From a virus, in the IMG/VR virus record IMGVR_UViG_3300023178_000297, positions 1 through 22,179 of that record: DNA of 22,179 nt. One strand, given 5' to 3'. Numbering within the stretch: position 1 is the stretch's first letter; each line of letters starts with the position of its first letter. Below are positions 17,831 through 22,179 of the stretch, one piece after another. The notes under the pieces are model-generated. The model worked only from the letters and a program-made list of their open reading frames with translations, had not been told where the DNA came from and ran no database searches. The translations under genes were made by a program, and so were the position numbers.

Positions 17831-17859
17831 TTGACATTTCATGTTGGTATTGATATAAT
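17831..17859 (+). promoter_or_regulatory. Near-perfect extended -10 sigma70 promoter for post-J genes
   Basis: TTGACA (17831-17836) and TATAAT (17854-17859) are spaced by 17 bp, with TG at 17851-17852 giving an extended -10 (TGnTATAAT). Seven A residues lie at 17818-17824, echoing the A-run upstream of the promoter at 51. Start would be near 17866, giving a leader of about 43 nt. No terminator is visible between the J stop at 17807-17809 and this promoter, so J transcription may also read through; the promoter would raise expression of the downstream fibre-type genes. Confidence 0.88.
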
Positions 17860-17883
17860 CATTTTTAACTTAAAGTAAAAAGC

Positions 17884-17895
17884 CTCCCGAAGGAG
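17884..17895 (+). promoter_or_regulatory. Leader hairpin containing the Shine-Dalgarno
   Basis: CTCC (17884-17887) pairs with GGAG (17892-17895) around a CGAA loop, so the Shine-Dalgarno AAGGAG (17890-17895) is partly base-paired. The Shine-Dalgarno also lies 13 nt from the ATG at 17909, longer than usual, with no better in-frame start nearby. A 4 bp stem is weak and may breathe freely, so a regulatory role is only possible. Confidence 0.45.
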
Positions 17896-17908
17896 TACGT
17901 TTAGAATA

Positions 17909-18247
17909 ATGGATATAATTCAAGTAGTAAAAGGCGACACAGGACCTCAGCTAAAAGCGACTGTGACTCGCTCGGATACCGGAGATCCCTTTGTGGGTTC
18001 TGGCACCATTAATTTGCGTATTCGTAAAAAAGGGAATACTGCAATAATTTCTACAATAGGGCTAGATACTATAACCTCTAATCTTGCGTCAGGGCTTTTA
18101 GTTTTTCCGTTGCAGGATTTTTTAACGGACTCTTCTGTGGAAGAGGGATTTTACGAGGGCGAGATAGAATTTACTCTCGCAGACGGACAAATTATGAGTG
18201 TGTTCGAGTTGATAGACTTCAAAGTCCGAGATGACTTTGGATCGTGA
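17909..18247 (+). CDS. Small Ig-like/BppU-type baseplate or tail protein
   Basis: This 112-residue protein opens with a motif common in N-terminal domains of BppU-like phage upper baseplate proteins, QVVKGDTGPQLKATVTRSDTG (from residue 5; a β-strand with the KGDTGP signature). Later strands include INLRIRKKG and GFYEGEIEFTLADG (about 80-93), fitting a single Ig-like β sandwich. In other phages such domains attach fibres to the tail. It is the first gene after the strong promoter and overlaps the next gene by 4 nt (GTGA). No membrane segment or catalytic motif is present. The fold assignment is moderately sure; attachment of the downstream 951-residue protein is inference from gene order. Confidence 0.7.
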   Translation: MDIIQVVKGDTGPQLKATVTRSDTGDPFVGSGTINLRIRKKGNTAIISTIGLDTITSNLASGLLVFPLQDFLTDSSVEEGFYEGEIEFTLADGQIMSVFELIDFKVRDDFGS

Positions 18248-18429
18248 CTAGAAAAATTTTAACTGTGGCGAAGCCAAGTACCGGAAATTCCCCGGTACTC
18301 TTCAAGACTACCTTGACAACTCCGAATCTACTTACAAAAAGTGCAAATACTGGAGCTTTATTTACTGCGATAGATAATACTCCAAAATTAAAAGAAACAG
18401 GAGCGGTGGGTATAAGTATAGTGGTTTAA
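18244..18429 (+). CDS. Small hypothetical protein, 61 residues
   Basis: The gene starts with GTG at 18244, overlapping the previous stop as GTGA, and ends one base before the ATG at 18431, so it fits tightly in a translationally coupled chain. That spacing is the best evidence it is real. The product is Thr/Asn/Leu-rich with a basic N-terminus (MTRKIL) and a hydrophobic C-terminal VGISIVV. No family is recognised. It could be an adaptor or small structural subunit between its two neighbours, but nothing in the sequence proves it. The coding DNA carries three adjacent short inverted repeats between 18266 and 18316. Confidence 0.65.
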   Translation: MTRKILTVAKPSTGNSPVLFKTTLTTPNLLTKSANTGALFTAIDNTPKLKETGAVGISIVV

Positions 18430-18430
18430 A

Positions 18431-21286
18431 ATGGCAGATTTTGATATAAATGTTCTTTTAGCTGAAGCAAAAGACGATCCGCGATTTTTAAAACTTACTA
18501 CAAATACATTAAAATTTGGATCAACCGCACTGTCAAATGATCCTATAGTATCAGGAGTAGACGGAGGAGCTCTGCCTACTCTTTTTGCATCTACATCAAA
18601 TACCCCCGGGCTTTTTGATGTACGAATAGAGTTCTTTATTCTTCTGCGCGAAGCTATAGAAAACTCTATAACTATAACAGATCTATTTGCTTTTTCTCAA
18701 GATAAAAACTTAAATGATTTTCTTGGGTTTAGCGAATTTATAAAGATAAAAGCTCCCTTTAATATTCCGAATGAAAAATTACTGGCAGTAGATAGAGCAC
18801 AACTTACAAGTCAAGGAAAAGATTTTAGAGACTTTTTCTCGGTTTCTGACGAAGTAGAAGATCCAATCTTTACTCAAAATAGAAGATTTGAAAATTTAAT
18901 TACTTCGATCGCACAAATTAAAAGAAAGATAGTAGTAGACTTTCACCATAAGAATACTCGCGGTAACTTTAGACGCCCTTTGACCGAGCTCATGGCACTT
19001 CTGTATAATCCTTCTAGTTCGGGAGGAATGAAATTAAGAGGCCAAGGTTTTGTAGGACATCATTCTGTTGTTACTTATTCTTATTCCGGAATATTTAGTG
19101 CACCTGGATTAGACTATACATATCCTTCGAGACGGGGGCATTATTATATTCCAAATGGTTATGTGGCTAGTTCTTCAGACTTTACCATTTCCTCATTTGG
19201 CGCAACCCACCCATTTAATGACAATATAAATAAGATGTACCCACACTTTAGATGGAATGGAATTGATCAGACATGGAAATATAATACAACTGCACTTCGT
19301 CCAGAGCAGTACCATTTAGAAACAGGTGTACCAATAACCGGAATTTCTGCTCCAGTATATGACTGGGAAAAATATGCTCCTTGGGCAAAAAAATGGTACA
19401 AAGAAAACTTTCCTAATGTAATTTATGGAAAAGTTTATTGGTGGATGCCAGGGTACTTTAAAGACTTCAGACCTTTTGGAGGCCCTTTATACGTAGCAGA
19501 TCCCTTTGATGAAGATAAGCGCGGATGGGGAAATGCAACATTAAAAGATATAAACGAAGGCGAATTATATTTTTGGGAAATGAATGTACTTTCGTATAAT
19601 GCTAGATTTCAAGGTTATAATGCGTACTTAGTAAACTGGCAAAATTATCCTGATACTCCTGATTTTACTTATGACACAAGACTATTGAAGACAAAAGAAG
19701 GGAGTAATCGAGGAGAGTATAATGGTAGCTTAGCAGAAACTATTTCAAGAATATTTAGTTTTGGACATACTCAAGTAAGACAAGATGAAATTGCAGCAGT
19801 AGTAAATGTACTTAATCCAAAAGCAAAGGACACAAGATCAAAAGTTAAAATAAATGCAGATACTATAAAATTCTTTCAAACAAAAACTGTTCCAGAAAGT
19901 TTTATGGAAAGCAGCGATAGAGTAGAAGCGTTCAAAATTACAACAGCAATACGAGAATTTTTAGCATCAAAAGAATTAACTTTAACTCCAAAAGCATTAT
20001 CTTTCTTTGAAAGAATATTGTTTAACGAGAGAAGAACCGCAAAGCAAACAATTAATTTAAAGAAATCTTTAGTAGAAACTTTTGATCGACATGCAAAGAA
20101 AGCAGCACTTAGAAAAGAAGATAGTGCAGAATTGCGACAAGATTTATTAAATAGCGGTAAATTTATTTTAACTCTGGAAAAACTAAAAGCGGCATCTACA
20201 AATAAGTTAAAAGCAGAAACAAGTTTAAAGTCACTACTAGACACTGTAGATTTAGAAAATTTTCAGATAAATAGAAACTTGTTTGAAGAGTTTAAGATAA
20301 AAGAAATTATAATTCCGCCCTATGAACACAAAGAAACTAGATCGAAAGCAAAGACAAAAAGTTTTACTACTAAGCAAACGGACAAGCCTTTACTAGTAAA
20401 AGTTGATACTCTCAGTACTCGTACTTTTGACACAGTTAAGTTTTTAGATACAGAAAGTCTTATTCGAAGCTTAATAGTAAAACCAGTAAATTCTTATATA
20501 CAAAGTGACAGACTATTTTTAGAGACAGAACTAAAATTTGATCCAAGATTTAATTTAGAAAGTCATTTCGAAGTAGAAGAAGATAGACAAAGTAAAGATG
20601 TCTCAAAACTAATATCTCCTCCTGAAAAGCTAAAAGCACGACAGTTAATACTGCAAGGTAAAGCAGAGTTATTTACAGAAGCTCTAGGAGCTATAAGCAA
20701 AGACAGAGATGCTGGAGGATTTGGGGATGTGCTTTTTGATTTTAAAACTCAAATACTGTTACAGTTTATGGAGCTAAAAGAGCAAAGACTATCAAAAGAT
20801 TTTGCAACTCCAAAAGAAGATAATGTTACTTCAAGAGAAAATGTTTTATATTCTGGAAGATTTAAGGAACTAAATAGTAGAACATCTTCAAATGACTTAT
20901 TGCACTCTTTTGAAGTCACTAAGGCTTTAATCGAAAAGCTAATTGAAATAATAGATACAGATCTTGTAAAAGATACAGAAAAACCAATCAGAACAGTAGG
21001 TAAATTAAAAGAATTATTACTAACAAATCCTGCTAGTTTTGAATATAAATTATCAAGGTTCTTGGTAAATGATAGCTTTAACCCTTACTTAATGGTTAAA
21101 GACCTAGAAGAAGATGTAGAACTAGTTGAAGCACCTTCAAAGAATTTTGACACAGGTATTACAGAAATTCTTTCTCCCTCTATAAAAGGATATGCTTTTA
21201 TGAGGGATGAAGATTATGTAGAAGGAGCATATTTTTTACAGCCATATGTTGCTACAATACCCCCTGGCAGATCACGCCAATTCTAA
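18431..21286 (+). CDS. Probable tail fibre / tip-associated protein, 951 residues
   Basis: Not assigned to a named family. Residues 80-170 hold degenerate acidic/aromatic segments (TITDLFAFSQ, FFSVSDEVED). Residues about 186-435 form a Trp/Tyr/Gly-rich block with many aromatics (RRGHYYIPNGY, VYWWMPGYFKDFRPFGGP). Residues about 450-900 are Lys/Glu/Leu-rich with weak repeats: KED-x4-R-x2-[VL]L-x-SG-[KR]F at 562-578 and 795-811, a related copy near 731-745, and K-[QD]-T-[DE]-KP-[LI] at 648-654 and 847-853. It lacks a signal peptide and enzyme motifs. Position after a BppU-like gene in the late tail region suggests a virion fibre or side-tip protein. It has a weak Shine-Dalgarno and starts one base after the preceding stop, so coupled translation is likely. 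Confidence 0.7.
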   Translation: MADFDINVLLAEAKDDPRFLKLTTNTLKFGSTALSNDPIVSGVDGGALPTLFASTSNTPGLFDVRIEFFILLREAIENSITITDLFAFSQDKNLNDFLGFSEFIKIKAPFNIPNEKLLAVDRAQLTSQGKDFRDFFSVSDEVEDPIFTQNRRFENLITSIAQIKRKIVVDFHHKNTRGNFRRPLTELMALLYNPSSSGGMKLRGQGFVGHHSVVTYSYSGIFSAPGLDYTYPSRRGHYYIPNGYVASSSDFTISSFGATHPFNDNINKMYPHFRWNGIDQTWKYNTTALRPEQYHLETGVPITGISAPVYDWEKYAPWAKKWYKENFPNVIYGKVYWWMPGYFKDFRPFGGPLYVADPFDEDKRGWGNATLKDINEGELYFWEMNVLSYNARFQGYNAYLVNWQNYPDTPDFTYDTRLLKTKEGSNRGEYNGSLAETISRIFSFGHTQVRQDEIAAVVNVLNPKAKDTRSKVKINADTIKFFQTKTVPESFMESSDRVEAFKITTAIREFLASKELTLTPKALSFFERILFNERRTAKQTINLKKSLVETFDRHAKKAALRKEDSAELRQDLLNSGKFILTLEKLKAASTNKLKAETSLKSLLDTVDLENFQINRNLFEEFKIKEIIIPPYEHKETRSKAKTKSFTTKQTDKPLLVKVDTLSTRTFDTVKFLDTESLIRSLIVKPVNSYIQSDRLFLETELKFDPRFNLESHFEVEEDRQSKDVSKLISPPEKLKARQLILQGKAELFTEALGAISKDRDAGGFGDVLFDFKTQILLQFMELKEQRLSKDFATPKEDNVTSRENVLYSGRFKELNSRTSSNDLLHSFEVTKALIEKLIEIIDTDLVKDTEKPIRTVGKLKELLLTNPASFEYKLSRFLVNDSFNPYLMVKDLEEDVELVEAPSKNFDTGITEILSPSIKGYAFMRDEDYVEGAYFLQPYVATIPPGRSRQF

Positions 21287-21298
21287 AGGAGAAATTAA

Positions 21299-22179
21299 AT
21301 GTACAAAGACGATTGTCGATTAAAAGGTGTTGTAAACCTAGTCCTTCGTGATAAAGACGGTAAGGTAAAGCAACACAAAACTATAAGAAATAAAGTAACA
21401 CGCGCAGGTATTGCTCACATTATTGGTCGAATGATTGATGATGGGCAGGATCGTGCGGGCCTACATAAAATGCCCCGAATGATGAGCCATATGGCAGTCG
21501 GAATCGGAGCCGCCGCCCGTAGTGATCAAAACACATACACTGCACAAGACCTAGATAACTTGCCTAATAATATTCCTGGAGGCACAGACCCCGGGGGTAC
21601 TACTGCAAGTTCTCGTAAAAAAGCTGCGAGCGCAGAAAGCTATGATAGAATGTTGCAAGATGAGCGAGGCTATCGTGTTCAGTTAATGAAAGATACTAGT
21701 CTTGCTTCAGACTATGTTACTCTCGAGGATGTTACCCTTGCTCAAGCAACAGACTCTTCAAGTAATGCTATTGCAATGCACGCAACAACTAGCGGAAATA
21801 GTCAACTAATTTTTGAAACAGGAAGTGATAGTGGTAATACTCTTAAGCGTTTACGCGTTGGTTTGCAGATTTCTGCCATTGGTACTACTGCCGGATCACT
21901 TACTGATCTCACTGCAGGTGGAACTCAGGCAGGCCCAAAAATTACAAAAATTGAATCAGGAGTAGCAGGTACTTCAGCAGAAGCTACAGCAACTACAATT
22001 ACTCTAGACTCTAGTTTAGCTGGGAATGCGCCAGGAAGTTCAGTTACTACTTTGTATTTGGATATTGATTATGTAGATCGAATTGCATTGACTACATACT
22101 CTACTAATACTGCGATGCCAAACCATCCTACACTTACTCATGTTAAGTCTGTATTTCAACCAAATGATGGAAATAGTAT
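21299..22179 (+). CDS. Phage structural protein with MSHMAVG motif (3' partial)
   Basis: An open frame of 293 codons runs from ATG 21299 to the right edge with no stop, so the protein is incomplete. A strong AAAGGAG (21285-21291) with 7 nt spacing supports the start and even overlaps the previous stop. The N-terminus has a basic β-like segment (CRLKGVVNLVLRDKDGKVKQ), an NKVTRAGIAHI helix (residues 31-41), then MMSHMAVGIG at 61-70. This RLKG / N-V-AG / MSHMA-G-G pattern is known from conserved virion or tail-associated proteins of many phages, particularly aquatic ones, of unknown exact role. The remainder is Thr/Ser/Ala/Gly-rich. It probably belongs to the same fibre operon. Confidence 0.75.
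   Translation, partial: MYKDDCRLKGVVNLVLRDKDGKVKQHKTIRNKVTRAGIAHIIGRMIDDGQDRAGLHKMPRMMSHMAVGIGAAARSDQNTYTAQDLDNLPNNIPGGTDPGGTTASSRKKAASAESYDRMLQDERGYRVQLMKDTSLASDYVTLEDVTLAQATDSSSNAIAMHATTSGNSQLIFETGSDSGNTLKRLRVGLQISAIGTTAGSLTDLTAGGTQAGPKITKIESGVAGTSAEATATTITLDSSLAGNAPGSSVTTLYLDIDYVDRIALTTYSTNTAMPNHPTLTHVKSVFQPNDGNS

Noticed and set aside
18313-18341. TTGACA at 18313-18318 as a third promoter
   Set aside because: No acceptable -10 hexamer lies 16-18 bp downstream, and the site is within a coupled coding chain just after a strong promoter.

Overview
This window is the tail-morphogenesis region of a lambda-like, long-tailed (siphovirus-type) phage or prophage. Everything reads left to right and coding is almost continuous. 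Gene order matches the lambda tail operon closely: tail chaperone G, frameshifted G-T, tape measure H, then M, L, K, I and the host-specificity protein J. A lambda-type M/L/K/I/J tail tip points to a Gram-negative host. The DNA is clearly AT-rich. The style of the accessory proteins (BppU-like Ig domain, 'MSHMA' protein, Ser/Thr/Asn-rich repeats) resembles aquatic or marine phages, but this is inference and the host cannot be named. No integrase, lysis, replication, tRNA, CRISPR or insertion-sequence element is visible.

Region 1 (1-115) is a transcription boundary. An intrinsic terminator with a TTCG tetraloop ends the operon to the left, presumably head and major tail genes. A textbook sigma70 promoter (TTGACT-17-TATAAT) follows at once. 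Region 2 (116-8448) holds the chaperones, tape measure and small tail-tip assembly genes, joined by 1-11 nt overlaps. The chaperone pair carries a well-formed -1 programmed frameshift signal: the heptamer A AAT TTT, then a 10 bp + 5 bp hairpin starting right after the zero-frame stop. Region 3 (8465-17809) is a single 3114-residue J protein, nearly three times lambda J. It has a conserved tip core, an FN3-like region, several Ig-like segments, three tandem repeats of about 140-149 residues and a typical J C-terminus.

Region 4 (17810-22179) is a second transcription unit with its own near-perfect extended -10 promoter and a small hairpin over its Shine-Dalgarno. It encodes a BppU-like small Ig domain protein, a 61-residue unknown, a 951-residue probable fibre or tip-accessory protein with degenerate repeats around an aromatic-rich domain, and the start of a further structural protein that runs off the right edge. 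Products of regions 2 and 3 should build the tail tube tip and its central fibre. Region 4 probably supplies side fibres or decoration for host binding, an inference from position and composition.

The points most worth a second look are the frameshift element, the J repeat array, the repeat/aromatic fibre with its companion small genes, and the insertion between the cysteine pairs of the L protein.
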